NCBI RefSeq assembly: GCF_000422425.1
Contig: NZ_AULT01000022.1
Span: forward strand, 1-64,000
Length of the DNA: 64,000 nucleotides
Source of the DNA: Oceanospirillum beijerinckii DSM 7166
Lineage (GTDB): Bacteria > Pseudomonadota > Gammaproteobacteria > Pseudomonadales > Halomonadaceae
Direction: 5' to 3'
Below, piece by piece: positions 52,490 to 61,811 of this stretch. The position numbers and the translations under genes were made by a program. The notes below the pieces were generated by a model, which saw nothing but the letters and a program-made list of their open reading frames with translations, ran no database searches and was not told where the DNA came from. Numbering within the stretch: position 1 is the first letter of the stretch; the number at the start of each line of letters is the position of its first letter.

Positions 52490-53146
52490 GTGGACAGAAT
52501 CGTCAAAGGCGTATTGAATTTTCGCCAAAATGTATACCCCCAGCATAAAGACCTGTTTGGTACACTGGCCACTGGGCAGAGCCCCGATGTATTATTTATC
52601 ACCTGTTCCGACTCCCGTATTGATCCGAATCTGTTAACAGGCTCTGATCCGGGTGATCTGTTTATCTGCCGTAATGCCGGTAACATTATCCCTCCCCACA
52701 GCAACGAGACAGGTGGCATGACAGCCTCTATTGAGTATGCTGTCGCTGTACTGGGTGTACGTCATATTATTATCTGCGGCCATACCGATTGTGGCGCCAT
52801 CAAGGGGGCTCTGGACCCGGATAATCTGAAGGGACTTCCCCATGTCAAAGAATGGCTGGGCCACTGCCGCTCTGCAATGGAGATTGTGCGTGAACGCCAT
52901 ACTATTCCCCTTGATCAGGGCGTTCCTCATGAATTGCTTAATGAAGCCATTGAAGAAAATGTGCTGCAACAGGTTCAGCATATTCGTACCCATCCTGCTG
53001 TTGCTGCCAAGATAGCCACGGGTAAAGTGCAGATTCATGGCTGGATCTACAATATTAAGACAGGTGGTATTCGTTGCTGCCAGCAGAACGATACCCTGTT
53101 CAGTAACTTTGATGATCAGTACGCAGATATAATTGAACAACTGTAA
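52490..53146 (+). CDS. can: Beta-class carbonic anhydrase
   Basis: Interconverts CO2 and bicarbonate. The 218-aa sequence has zinc ligands Cys39, His98 and Cys101 and the Asp41-Arg43 dyad (TCSDSRID; CGHTDCGA). GTG start with GAGAG upstream. It follows pycB by 86 bp on the same strand with no clear terminator between, so it may be cotranscribed and supply bicarbonate to pyruvate carboxylase (inference). Confidence 0.95.
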   Translation: MDRIVKGVLNFRQNVYPQHKDLFGTLATGQSPDVLFITCSDSRIDPNLLTGSDPGDLFICRNAGNIIPPHSNETGGMTASIEYAVAVLGVRHIIICGHTDCGAIKGALDPDNLKGLPHVKEWLGHCRSAMEIVRERHTIPLDQGVPHELLNEAIEENVLQQVQHIRTHPAVAAKIATGKVQIHGWIYNIKTGGIRCCQQNDTLFSNFDDQYADIIEQL

Positions 53147-53224
53147 TTCGGCTGGTCGCGTCTAAGATAAGGTTTGCTGAAAGTATTAATAGGTAACCGT
53201 TATTTTTAGCGGAAAGATCCGAAC

Positions 53225-53263
53225 ATCAAGCTCCTCTGACCAAAACAGTCGAGGGGCTTGATG
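53225..53263. terminator. Hairpin between can and the response-regulator gene
   Basis: ATCAAGCTCCTCTGAC pairs with GTCGAGGGGCTTGAT with small mismatches. No long T-run on either side; likely a weak bidirectional terminator between convergent genes. Confidence 0.55.
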
Positions 53264-53276
53264 CTCCAGCAGCAAC

Positions 53277-53918
53277 TTAATCAAGAGAAGAGATAAGCCC
53301 CAGGCTCAGTGCAATATGGATCAACTCAGGAAGTGACCCTGCCTCCATTTTGGCCATCATATGGGCTCTATGTCCCTCAACCGTTTTCTTGTTGATGCCC
53401 AGCTCATCAGCCATTTCCTGGTTTGATAAACCTTTGACCACCAGCTCAAATACCTGACGTTCACGCTTGGTCAGGCTGTCGTAGTGAGCTTGTTTGCCGG
53501 ACAGTTCCTGCTGCTTGATACGCCGCTTAGCATCTTTATCTAAGGCGGCCTGGACATAGTCAATCAGGGTTTGATCATCAAAGGGCTTTTCAATAAAGGT
53601 GACAGCCCCTTGGGTCATGGCAGTCACTGCCATATCAATATTACCGTGGGCCGATATCATAATCACAGGCAAGTCAATGTGATGATCTGCCAACTTTTTT
53701 TGTGCACTGATACCACTCATTCCCGGCATGCGCACATCCATAACAATACAACCCGCTGCATCCTTGGGGTATTGCTCGAAAAAAGCCATCGCGGTGTCAT
53801 AACAGCTCACCTGCAGTCCAACAGATTCCAGCAGCCACTTTAAAGACTCCCGAACATCCTGGTCATCATCAACCACATAGATAGTCTGGGAGTTACTGGT
53901 CAACACATTTTCACTCAT
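53277..53918 (-). CDS. FixJ/NarL-type response regulator
   Basis: A 213-aa two-domain regulator. The receiver domain (IYVVDDDQDVRESL) has the phosphoacceptor Asp61 in CIVMDVRMPG and the conserved Lys in IEKPFDD. The LuxR/FixJ helix-turn-helix follows (LTKRERQVFELVVKGLSNQE, INKKTVEGHRAHMMAKM). The start overlaps the kinase stop by 4 bp, so the two are coupled. Targets are unknown; the acyl-CoA synthetase gene upstream of the kinase on the same strand is one candidate. Confidence 0.94.
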   Translation of the reverse strand: MSENVLTSNSQTIYVVDDDQDVRESLKWLLESVGLQVSCYDTAMAFFEQYPKDAAGCIVMDVRMPGMSGISAQKKLADHHIDLPVIMISAHGNIDMAVTAMTQGAVTFIEKPFDDQTLIDYVQAALDKDAKRRIKQQELSGKQAHYDSLTKRERQVFELVVKGLSNQEMADELGINKKTVEGHRAHMMAKMEAGSLPELIHIALSLGLISSLD

Positions 53919-55519
53919 CTATCTCTATCTTCTCTTACATGCTTCAAGGTAAAGCTGAAACACGCTCCACCTGTTAATCGGTTTTCAGCCCAAAGCTGTC
54001 CGCCATGACTCTCAACCAATGAGTGGCTAATCGCCAGGCCCATACCCAATCCCTTAGGCTTAGTTGTAAAAAACTGCTCAAACAGTCTGTCCTGAACGTC
54101 TTCTGCGATACCTTCACCTTCATCTGAGACTGAGATCTGTACCTGTCCCTCGTTATCTAAACAAGCACTGACCTCTACCTCAGGCCAAACCGCATCCTTG
54201 TTATCTGACTCACTTATGGTACCAGAGGCCTCTATCCCATTAATCATTAGATTAAGCAGGATCTGCTCCAGCTGAATTCTGTCCGCATACACACACAGGG
54301 AGGTATCCTTAACCCGGTTGACGACCCTGACTTGATGCTTTTCAGCTTTCGCGGCACAAAATTCTATCAGATCAGGAACCACATCACTAAGACGTATCAA
54401 CTCTCTGTGTGGTTCCTGTTTACGGGTAAAGTTCATAATACGATGAATCAAGCTGCCTGCTCTCATCGCCGTATCAGACACTTTTTTGAGTGGAAAAGCC
54501 AATTCCGACCAGGCGATCTGATCCTGATTACCAAATCGACGCTGTATTCCACTGACATAATTAACAATGGCCGTCAGTGGCTGGTTCAGTTCATGGGCTA
54601 AACCTGAAGCCAGCTCCCCCACCGCGACCAGACGTGAGGCATGATTAATCTCATCCTGATAACGTTTCAGTTCCGCTTGCACCTGTTTTGTTTCACTCAG
54701 ATCCCGGGCCACTAAAGAAAAGTATTCTAACTGCCCATGAAAAGAGTAGTGGGCTAATAGCTCCAATAAAACCGGTATCGCTTCTTGCCGCCCTCCCTGC
54801 ATATTCAGCTCGGCGCACCAGGGTTTACCTTCTTTTACAGCAGGTAAACCTTGTTCGCTGAGTACATCAAAGCTTTCTTTAGTTAACAGATTGGCCAAAT
54901 TAAGCTGATCGTTTTTGATCTGATGCAGCAACAGGGTATTTTGCGCGGCTTCATTCAGATGCGAAACCTTCAGATCAGGAGTGATAAAAGTAACCAGATC
55001 ACTGGTTCTTTCCAGGACACGTGCAAGCCGTTGATTGGCCTGCTCTGTTTCAATTCGATGACTGGCATCCCGGGAGACGACGAGAATCTCTTTTAGCTCA
55101 CCGGTATCCTGATCCCTGATACTCCGGCTGGTACTTTCCAGCCAGGTGTACTGGCCATCTTTTCTGCGAAAGCGATAGGTATGGGTATACAAGCCCCGTT
55201 CATAACTGACCGTCGGACTTCTGCGTTTGAAATCCTCAACATCATCCGGGTGATAAAGCTCATAGGCGGATAAACCGATAATTTCATCCACCTCATAACC
55301 CAACAGGTGAGTGACTGCAGGTGACGCATAGATAAAGCGCCAGTCTTCGGGGGTATGCCGGGAGATCATATCGGTGGACTGCTCTGCCATCTCGGCCAGC
55401 AATCTGTTTCTCTCAGCATCTCGTGTTAGATCAGAGGGCTGAACGAGATGTGAGAAAGGCTCTGTCATATCACACTGAGAGTCTGTAGGGTTACTGATCG
55501 TATATTGACTAAGCAGCAT
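53915..55519 (-). CDS. PAS-domain sensor histidine kinase, FixL/DctS-like
   Basis: A 534-aa soluble kinase without transmembrane segments. Two PAS domains (first: FIYASPAVTHLLGYEVDEII and FRRKDGQYTWLESTSRSI; second: DLVTFITPDLKVSHLNEAAQ) are followed by the phosphoacceptor helix GLAHELNQPLTAIVNYVSG and an ATPase domain (N box NLMINGIEA, G1 DEGEGI, G2 GLGMGL). The heme-binding His of FixL is not identifiable, so the signal is open. It pairs with the response regulator by a 4-bp overlap. Confidence 0.93.
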   Translation of the reverse strand: MLLSQYTISNPTDSQCDMTEPFSHLVQPSDLTRDAERNRLLAEMAEQSTDMISRHTPEDWRFIYASPAVTHLLGYEVDEIIGLSAYELYHPDDVEDFKRRSPTVSYERGLYTHTYRFRRKDGQYTWLESTSRSIRDQDTGELKEILVVSRDASHRIETEQANQRLARVLERTSDLVTFITPDLKVSHLNEAAQNTLLLHQIKNDQLNLANLLTKESFDVLSEQGLPAVKEGKPWCAELNMQGGRQEAIPVLLELLAHYSFHGQLEYFSLVARDLSETKQVQAELKRYQDEINHASRLVAVGELASGLAHELNQPLTAIVNYVSGIQRRFGNQDQIAWSELAFPLKKVSDTAMRAGSLIHRIMNFTRKQEPHRELIRLSDVVPDLIEFCAAKAEKHQVRVVNRVKDTSLCVYADRIQLEQILLNLMINGIEASGTISESDNKDAVWPEVEVSACLDNEGQVQISVSDEGEGIAEDVQDRLFEQFFTTKPKGLGMGLAISHSLVESHGGQLWAENRLTGGACFSFTLKHVREDRDR

Positions 55520-55594
55520 CTTACCTTACCTCTTCAATGTGCTCAATTGAAGGCAGGTTATCGCTCGATAAACGATAACCTGCTGACAGTTTGA

Positions 55595-57232
55595 TCAATC
55601 CAGCGCTTTGACCTTATCCCTTAAGGCAAACTTTTGGATCTTCCCGGTCGATGTTTTGGGCAAGATATCAAAGAGCACTTTCTTAGGGCACTTGAAGTGG
55701 GCCAGATGTTCACGGCAGAAATCGATAATGTCCTGCTCAGAGGCATCCATACCCTCTTTTAATGTGACAACTGCGCAGGGCACTTCACCCCAGAACTCAT
55801 CTGGTCGGGCCACAACAGCCGCCTCCAGTACAGCGGGGTGACGGAAAAGAGCATCTTCCACTTCGATTGTCGAGATGTTTTCCCCTCCCGAAATAATGAC
55901 ATCCTTGAAGCGGTCCTTAATTTCGATATAACCATCAGGGTGTCTTACCGCGATATCCCCAGTGTGAAACCAGCCATCTTTAAAGGCTTCATCCGTTGCC
56001 GTAGGATTGGTCAGATAGCCTTTCATAATGCTGTTACTGCGGATCAAGACCTCGCCCTGAGCCTCACCATCCATAGGAACCGCCTGCCCTGTGGCCATAT
56101 CCGCAACCATCAGGTCTGCCACCCCCGGCGCTCTGACACCCTGGCGAGCCATTTTTTTCGCTTTATCCGGTAAAGGGAGCTGCTGCCACTCTGGCTGAGG
56201 ATCACAAAAAACGCTGGGACCATAGGTTTCTGTCAGGCCATAAGCATGGACCACCTGAATACCCAGATTTTCCATACCTTCGATCACACTGGCAGGTGGT
56301 GCCGCGCCTCCTGTGGTCACAGTAACAGAATGGTTCGCCTTGATACGCTGATGCTCTGGCGCATTAATCATCATATTCAGCACAACCGGAGCACCGCAAA
56401 AATGGGTGGCCTTATGGCGATCGATGGCGGTAAAAATTTGATCCGCACGGACATGACGTAAACAAACGTGCGTACCCGCCACTGCGGTCACAGCCCAGGG
56501 ATAACACCAGCCATTGCAGTGGAACATGGGCAAGGTCCACAGATAAACCGCATGCTGCGGCAATTGCTGCCCCATGATATTGCTGACGGCATTCAGGTAA
56601 GCTCCACGGTGGTGATAAACCACTCCCTTGGGATTACCTGTGGTCCCCGAGGTGTAATTGAGCGTAATAGCCTGCCATTCGTCTTCCGGCAGCTGCCAGC
56701 TGAAGCCTGAGTCGCCCCTTGCCAGCAAAGCTTCGTAGCTCATTTCACCCAGCAGATCACCCGTGACATAAATATCATCAACATCAATCACCTGAGGTTT
56801 ATGCTGACATAACGCCAATGCCTCAGCGACGGTGGAGGCAAACTCCTTATCGGTAAACAAGACCTTTGCCTGACTATGGTCCAGCATAAACGCGATGGTT
56901 TCAGCATCAAGCCGGGTATTCTGCGCATTGAGCACCGCACCCAACATAGGCACGGCAAAATGCAGCTCCAGCATTTCCGGTATATTTGGCAAAATCGCCG
57001 CTACCGTATCATGAGTGCCTACCCCCAGCTGACTGAGCGCCGATGCTAACCGGATACAGCGCTGATAGGTCTCTTTCCAACTCCGTGTGACATCGTTATA
57101 GATGATCGCCGTGCGCTCTGGATAAACCATGGCGGTACGGCGGATAAAATCAACGGGAGTCAGAGGAATATGATTAGCTTCATTCCTGTCCAGGCCTTGT
57201 GTATATGGGCTGTTATTTTTGTTATCTGTCAT
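55595..57232 (-). CDS. Acyl-CoA synthetase (AMP-forming)
   Basis: Activates a carboxylic acid with ATP and CoA. The 545-aa ANL-superfamily protein has the P-loop-like LNYTSGTTGNPKGV, AYGLTETYGP, GWFHTGDIA, DRFKDVIISGGENIS and the catalytic Lys in PKTSTGKIQKF. It resembles short/medium-chain acyl-activating enzymes (WTLPMFHCNGW); the exact acid is not known. Start ATG 57232 with AGGGGA upstream is better than the further upstream codon. It lies among MaoC, thioesterase and malonyl-CoA decarboxylase genes. Confidence 0.9.
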   Translation of the reverse strand: MTDNKNNSPYTQGLDRNEANHIPLTPVDFIRRTAMVYPERTAIIYNDVTRSWKETYQRCIRLASALSQLGVGTHDTVAAILPNIPEMLELHFAVPMLGAVLNAQNTRLDAETIAFMLDHSQAKVLFTDKEFASTVAEALALCQHKPQVIDVDDIYVTGDLLGEMSYEALLARGDSGFSWQLPEDEWQAITLNYTSGTTGNPKGVVYHHRGAYLNAVSNIMGQQLPQHAVYLWTLPMFHCNGWCYPWAVTAVAGTHVCLRHVRADQIFTAIDRHKATHFCGAPVVLNMMINAPEHQRIKANHSVTVTTGGAAPPASVIEGMENLGIQVVHAYGLTETYGPSVFCDPQPEWQQLPLPDKAKKMARQGVRAPGVADLMVADMATGQAVPMDGEAQGEVLIRSNSIMKGYLTNPTATDEAFKDGWFHTGDIAVRHPDGYIEIKDRFKDVIISGGENISTIEVEDALFRHPAVLEAAVVARPDEFWGEVPCAVVTLKEGMDASEQDIIDFCREHLAHFKCPKKVLFDILPKTSTGKIQKFALRDKVKALD

Positions 57233-57331
57233 GATTACTTCCCCTGATAACAGCAAATCACTCTTCCTGCTCTTATCTTAGAAACTGCTGACTGAACGCC
57301 TGCATTAATTAACATGGTGATTTCCAAACCT

Positions 57332-57360
57332 GATGATGCGCCCCCAAATTGCGCATCATC
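57332..57360 (-). other. Hairpin downstream of the MaoC gene
   Basis: GATGATGCGC (57332-57341) pairs exactly with GCGCATCATC (57351-57360). It lies between the MaoC and acyl-CoA synthetase genes, both on the minus strand. There is no T-run; it may be a processing or stability element. Confidence 0.5.
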
Positions 57361-57473
57361 ATGGAAAACCATCCCTCTCTCATAAGAGATAGTCTCAAGT
57401 GCGAGCAACTAAAACAAGGGTTTACCCTTGAAAAACCTCACTCAAAACTTAATCAATAGAGGTAATCTGCTGA

Positions 57474-57923
57474 TTACTGGACAGGTTTTCGGTCAACCAT
57501 ATTGGTCGCAAAGCCTTCAGCAACGACTTTATTGTTGACCCGACAGATGGTTTCCAGACGAACGCGGCGACGCTCTTCATTAATTTCCACAACGGTCGCT
57601 GTTGCCACAACAGTATCACCGATATGAACAGGAGCTTTAAAAGAAAGCTGCTGATCGATATAAATTGCCCCAGGCCCTGAAAGCCTTGTACCCAGCACCG
57701 CTGAGATCAAACCAGCACTGAACATACCGTGGACAATTCTCTGCTCGAACATGGTCTGTTCAGCGTACTCAGCATTGATATGAACAGGGTTATCATCACC
57801 TGTAATACCCGCAAAAAGCACCACATCAGCCTCGGTAATCGTCTTGGCATAGCTGGCCTTCATACCCTCCTTAAGATCTTCCAGATATAGACCATGCAGT
57901 TCAGTCATCATCTCTTGTGACAT
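57474..57923 (-). CDS. MaoC-family enoyl-CoA hydratase (PhaJ-like)
   Basis: A 149-aa hotdog-fold hydratase. The catalytic motif is ITGDDNPVHINAEYA (Asp and His), followed by IVHGMFSAGLISAVLGTRL. PhaJ-like enzymes hydrate trans-2-enoyl-CoA to (R)-3-hydroxyacyl-CoA. Start ATG 57923, with AGGAGA nine bases upstream, is preferred over the longer frame to 57983. Divergent from the malonyl-CoA decarboxylase gene. Confidence 0.9.
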   Translation of the reverse strand: MSQEMMTELHGLYLEDLKEGMKASYAKTITEADVVLFAGITGDDNPVHINAEYAEQTMFEQRIVHGMFSAGLISAVLGTRLSGPGAIYIDQQLSFKAPVHIGDTVVATATVVEINEERRRVRLETICRVNNKVVAEGFATNMVDRKPVQ

Positions 57924-57991
57924 TGTCTTCTCCTGACATTTTTGTTGATAGAAACAATAGTATTTGCCAAAGACTACACACAAACCCTCTT

Positions 57992-58040
57992 AAAACCAAG
58001 TATAAACCCTTGGTTTTTTAAAAAAGGTTTGCTAACCTGC
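57992..58040. promoter_or_regulatory. Divergent control region with inverted repeats (MaoC / malonyl-CoA decarboxylase)
   Basis: AAAACCAAG-N8-CTTGGTTTT (57992-58017) is a perfect 9-bp inverted repeat, and AGGTT-TGCT-AACCT follows at about 58026-58039. They lie in the 169-bp spacer between the divergent starts and suggest operators for a regulator of acyl-CoA metabolism. The first hairpin, followed by six T, could also act as a terminator. Confidence 0.5.
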
Positions 58041-58092
58041 ACAGCAACAAAGGGTTGAACTCCTGTACTCAAAGCGCTGAATGAGGTGAAAC

Positions 58093-59484
58093 ATGCAGGC
58101 AAAAGAAAGCAGCATCCTGGAAAAAACCATTCTCAAACTTCTGCCTCTTTGGCGTGACTCGAACGAGGGGCGCCGATCCCGGGATCAACTGGAATTGTCA
58201 GAGGATTTAACCGCAGCGGATGAACAGGTGCTTAAACAGTGGATCGATGCCTGCCTGTCGGATGAAGGTGGCGAGGTTGCCGCGCGGGCAAAAGCAGCGG
58301 CCTTAGGTAATGGCTTTCTGTCGCTCAGTGATAAAGGCCGTATGCGTTTTTTAAAGCTGCTATCGGAGCATTATGGCACCAATGAGCAACAGCTCAGTGA
58401 ACTGATTCAACAGTGGCAGACCACCTCAGGCAATGAACGAAACCAGCTTGAAAGCTCATTAAGAGCGGCACTTGAGCCCGTACGGATGAAGTTACTGACT
58501 CAATTCAGTGAATTACCACAGGGAGTAAAGTTTCTCGTGGATATGCGAGCCGAACTGTTGGCACTAAAAAAAGACGCCCCTGAACTCACACCTTTGGAGC
58601 AGGATCTAAAGCGTCTGCTAACTTCCTGGTTTGATATTGGCTTATTGCAGTTAGAGCAAATCACCTGGCATTCCAGTGCCGAAATACTGGAAAAACTGAT
58701 CGCCTATGAGGCCGTACACGCCATTCGTAGCTGGGATGACCTGAAGAACCGATTGGATTCGGATCGAAGATGTTTTGCTTTTTTCCACCCGAGCATGCCC
58801 AACGAACCTCTGATTTTTGTTGAAGTAGCCTTGGTCAACGGTCTGTCCGATAACGTGCAGCATCTATTGGATATCTCCGCACCGGTAGAGGATATCAAAC
58901 AAGCAGACACGGCTATTTTTTACTCTATTTCCAATGCTCAGAAGGGGCTGGCGGGTATTAGCTTTGGCAACTTTCTGATTAAGCGCGTAGTAAAGCTGCT
59001 ACAAGCCGAGTTTCCTCAGCTCCAACAGTTTTCCACGCTATCTCCTATCCCAGGCTTATGTCGCTGGATACAAAAAGATCCTGATCTCTTGGCTGAGCTG
59101 AGCTGGCTGGAAAAGCTACAAAGCCAACAAATCAGTGATGCCCAGATCACTCCGGCACAAAAAGAACAGCTCATGACCATTGCAGCCTATTACCTCTCAT
59201 CTGTCAGACAGCAAAACAAACATGGCAGGGCCGGTAGTGCTAAAGATCCTGTCGCTCACTTTCACCTGAGTAATGGTGCCCAGCTGGAGCGCCTGAACTG
59301 GATGGCGGATAGCTCTGTTAACGGCTTAAAGCAATCCGGCGGACTGATGGTGAACTATCTCTACAAACTGGAAAAGATCGAAAGTAACAGTCGCAAATAC
59401 AGTGAGCAGGGCACGATCAACATATCCGGCAAAGTGCGCAAGCTGTTAAAAGCCCCGGCGCTGAAGCTCAAAGAAGCCAGCTAG
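58093..59484 (+). CDS. Malonyl-CoA decarboxylase
   Basis: Converts malonyl-CoA to acetyl-CoA and CO2. The 463-aa sequence has the helical N-terminal domain (MRFLKLLSEHYG) and the GNAT-like catalytic domain with CFAFFHPSMPNEPLIFVEVAL, IFYSISNAQKGLAGISFGNF, LSPIPGLCRWI and DPVAHFHLSNGAQLERLNW, where the conserved His-Phe-His-Leu and Ser/His residues are retained. It probably serves malonate or odd acyl-CoA turnover with the neighbouring genes. TGAGGTG precedes the ATG. Confidence 0.93.
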   Translation: MQAKESSILEKTILKLLPLWRDSNEGRRSRDQLELSEDLTAADEQVLKQWIDACLSDEGGEVAARAKAAALGNGFLSLSDKGRMRFLKLLSEHYGTNEQQLSELIQQWQTTSGNERNQLESSLRAALEPVRMKLLTQFSELPQGVKFLVDMRAELLALKKDAPELTPLEQDLKRLLTSWFDIGLLQLEQITWHSSAEILEKLIAYEAVHAIRSWDDLKNRLDSDRRCFAFFHPSMPNEPLIFVEVALVNGLSDNVQHLLDISAPVEDIKQADTAIFYSISNAQKGLAGISFGNFLIKRVVKLLQAEFPQLQQFSTLSPIPGLCRWIQKDPDLLAELSWLEKLQSQQISDAQITPAQKEQLMTIAAYYLSSVRQQNKHGRAGSAKDPVAHFHLSNGAQLERLNWMADSSVNGLKQSGGLMVNYLYKLEKIESNSRKYSEQGTINISGKVRKLLKAPALKLKEAS

Positions 59485-59647
59485 TCCAGTAAAGAGCAAC
59501 TCAAATTTCTCTATCGGAAGGGTATCCCCCTATAGCGTAGACTCGGCATTAGCGTAGGCTCGGCATCTCTTTTTGAACGGGGATCGATCACGTCTGCCAT
59601 TCCCGTTGTATGACTGGCTTATCGTCAGATCACTTGATCTGCACATT

Positions 59648-60577
59648 TCACTCACTCTGTATTATCCGTTTAGGGTGGCTGTAAATCGTTTGGTAAACAA
59701 AACCCCGAAACCATTTATGCAGCGGATCGTGGTGCATACGGGCGTGCCAAAACATAGAGATATCAATAGCAGGGATCTGAAAGGGTGCGTCCAGCACTGA
59801 AAAACGGTCCAGATCCACATAGCGGCGAATAAAGTTTGCCGGTAGTAAAATCATAAAGTCGGTTCTGGCGATAATTTCCAGGGCCGCAAAGAAGTGAGGC
59901 ACCCGTACGGCAATCTTCCGAGCCATACCTTGCTTTGCTAATAGCTCGTCAATATCACTATTGCCGCTGCCGGTAGGACTGATCATGGCATGATCCTGCT
60001 GAAGGTAATCCTCCAACGAAATGTAGTGTTCATGAGGATGTCCACGACGTACCAGCACCTGAAAGTGGTCATGGGCAACCACACGCTGGAAGATATCTGC
60101 AGGAGGCTCAGTCGCCCCACCAATAATCAGGTCGACTTTGTTATCTTCCAGCTCCGTTAACAGATTAGAACGCCAGTCCAGGGCTGAGAGTTGCACATTG
60201 GGTGCCGCTTTATTCAACAAAGGCACCAGACGGGGAAGAATACTATGGCTGCCGTAGTCTGTTGTTGCCAGGCGTATACTGCCTTGATAAGTAGCGGGGT
60301 CAAAGGCATCTGGAATCAACAGTTCACTGACACCTTCCAATAACTTATTTAGCTGTGGCTGCAGCCGTTCTGCTTTTGTTGTCAGGGCAAGGTGTTTGCC
60401 GGACTTTACCAATAATGGGTCATCAAACATCTGGCGTAGTTTTGCCAGAGTACGGCTCACCGCCGATTGGGTCAGGTTGAGTTTTTCTGCAGTCTGGGTG
60501 ACATGCTTTTCTTCTAACAGTACCTGTAGTGTCACCAAGGCATTGAGATCAAATTTTCTTAAGGTCTTGATATTCAT
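59648..60577 (-). CDS. LysR-family transcriptional regulator (NodD/LeuO-like)
   Basis: A 309-aa regulator with the winged helix FDLNALVTLQVLLEEKHVTQ, LTQSAVSRTLAKLRQMFDDPLLV (key residues of the NodD/PA2206-like branch) and an effector domain starting LRLATTDYG. The family start KFDLNALVTLQ is typical. It sits between malonyl-CoA decarboxylase and a divergently transcribed thioesterase gene and may regulate either. Confidence 0.9.
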   Translation of the reverse strand: MNIKTLRKFDLNALVTLQVLLEEKHVTQTAEKLNLTQSAVSRTLAKLRQMFDDPLLVKSGKHLALTTKAERLQPQLNKLLEGVSELLIPDAFDPATYQGSIRLATTDYGSHSILPRLVPLLNKAAPNVQLSALDWRSNLLTELEDNKVDLIIGGATEPPADIFQRVVAHDHFQVLVRRGHPHEHYISLEDYLQQDHAMISPTGSGNSDIDELLAKQGMARKIAVRVPHFFAALEIIARTDFMILLPANFIRRYVDLDRFSVLDAPFQIPAIDISMFWHARMHHDPLHKWFRGFVYQTIYSHPKRIIQSE

Positions 60578-60782
60578 CCGTTACCCCAAATATCAGTAGA
60601 TGGCTATCAGTCCTGCTTCCACGATGCCGTATAGTACGCTTACAAAGTTAATGATTAATAATCATGACAGTCATTTCAACAATGAATTTAACTTATGCGT
60701 AAAAAGAGTCAACAATAGTTTCAATTCTGGTTCCACTGCATTTGAAAGCCAGATTGTTGTTTGAAGAATATCGGAGAAAACC

Positions 60783-61235
60783 ATGTCTCAGAATGGTGAT
60801 GCACTGTATCAGAAAGAGTTTGAAGTTCGTTGGTCCGATTGCGATGCCAACCAACATATGCGCCACAGTGCTTATGCCGATCTATGTGCACACACCAGGG
60901 TCGGTTTTATGAATCAGATCGGCATGACTGCCGAATGGTTAAAAGAGCAGGGGTTAGGCCCTGTTCTATTTAAAGAAGAAACCGAGTATTTCCGTGAGCT
61001 GTTTATGGGTGAGCAGGTCACAGTAACACTGGAGCCTGGAGAGCCCACCGGTTCACAGAAGTCCATCCAGGTTGTTAATAAGGTCTATCGTCAAAACGGT
61101 GAGATTGCCGCTGTACATAAAGCAGTTTTTGGTTGGTTTGATAGCGAAAAGCGCAAAGTAGTCGAACTGCCCGAGCGTATCCGTCAAGTCTGTCTGCTGG
61201 AGTTTCAGGCCTTGCCGTCCGGTAATGATACTTAA
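60783..61235 (+). CDS. Acyl-CoA thioesterase, 4HBT hotdog family
   Basis: A 150-aa YbgC/4-hydroxybenzoyl-CoA thioesterase-like protein. VRWSDCDANQHMRHSAYADL contains the catalytic Asp and the N-H pair of the family; FKEETEYFRELFMGEQVTV follows. It hydrolyses acyl-CoA thioesters; chain length unknown. GGAG lies 8 bases upstream of the ATG. Same strand as the MaoC gene 117 bp downstream. Confidence 0.9.
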   Translation: MSQNGDALYQKEFEVRWSDCDANQHMRHSAYADLCAHTRVGFMNQIGMTAEWLKEQGLGPVLFKEETEYFRELFMGEQVTVTLEPGEPTGSQKSIQVVNKVYRQNGEIAAVHKAVFGWFDSEKRKVVELPERIRQVCLLEFQALPSGNDT

Positions 61236-61352
61236 GCATTCAGAACACAGGGCTGAAGAGTGTCCGAAGTAGTGACAGTATCTGAGGCCAGCATTAAGCG
61301 GCAGGAACAGCAGCCAAGATATAACATCAGACATGCCTGACAGGAGAGATAA

Positions 61353-61811
61353 GTGGAGCGATATTTAGATGATTTTATTCAGGGCGAGGTAATCACAGGC
61401 CCTGGATTCACACTGAGTGAAGGTCAGGTTCTGGATTTTGCCCTGACCTATGATCCGCAACCGTTTCATATTGATGCCCAGGCCGCAGCTGAAAGCCCCT
61501 ATGGCGGGGTTATCGCCAGTGGTTTTCAGACACTGTCGCTGTGTTTTCGTATGATCATACAGTCTGGAGTGTTTAAAGCGGTCAGTATGGGGGGCCCGGG
61601 TATTGATGAATTGCGCTTTTTAGCACCGGTTCGCCCTGGAGACACGATCACACCAAGTGCGGAAATTATTGAGGTAAAACCTTCCCGCTCTAAGCCGGAT
61701 CGTGGTGTACTGCGCATTCAGTTCAGAGGTTATAACCAACACAGAGATGAAGTGATCAGTTTTATTGTCATTATGATAGGACGCCGACGTCCAGAGCAGA
61801 GTGAGAAATAA
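61353..61811 (+). CDS. MaoC-family dehydratase
   Basis: A 152-aa single hotdog domain with the MaoC motif DYDPQPFHID-type (here ALTYDPQPFHIDAQAA) and GGVIASGFQTLSLCFRM. The start is GTG with AGGAG seven bases upstream. It is a second hydratase for this acyl-CoA gene group, of the branch often annotated as dehydratase acting on 3-hydroxyacyl-CoA. Terminator follows at 61951. Confidence 0.9.
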   Translation: MERYLDDFIQGEVITGPGFTLSEGQVLDFALTYDPQPFHIDAQAAAESPYGGVIASGFQTLSLCFRMIIQSGVFKAVSMGGPGIDELRFLAPVRPGDTITPSAEIIEVKPSRSKPDRGVLRIQFRGYNQHRDEVISFIVIMIGRRRPEQSEK

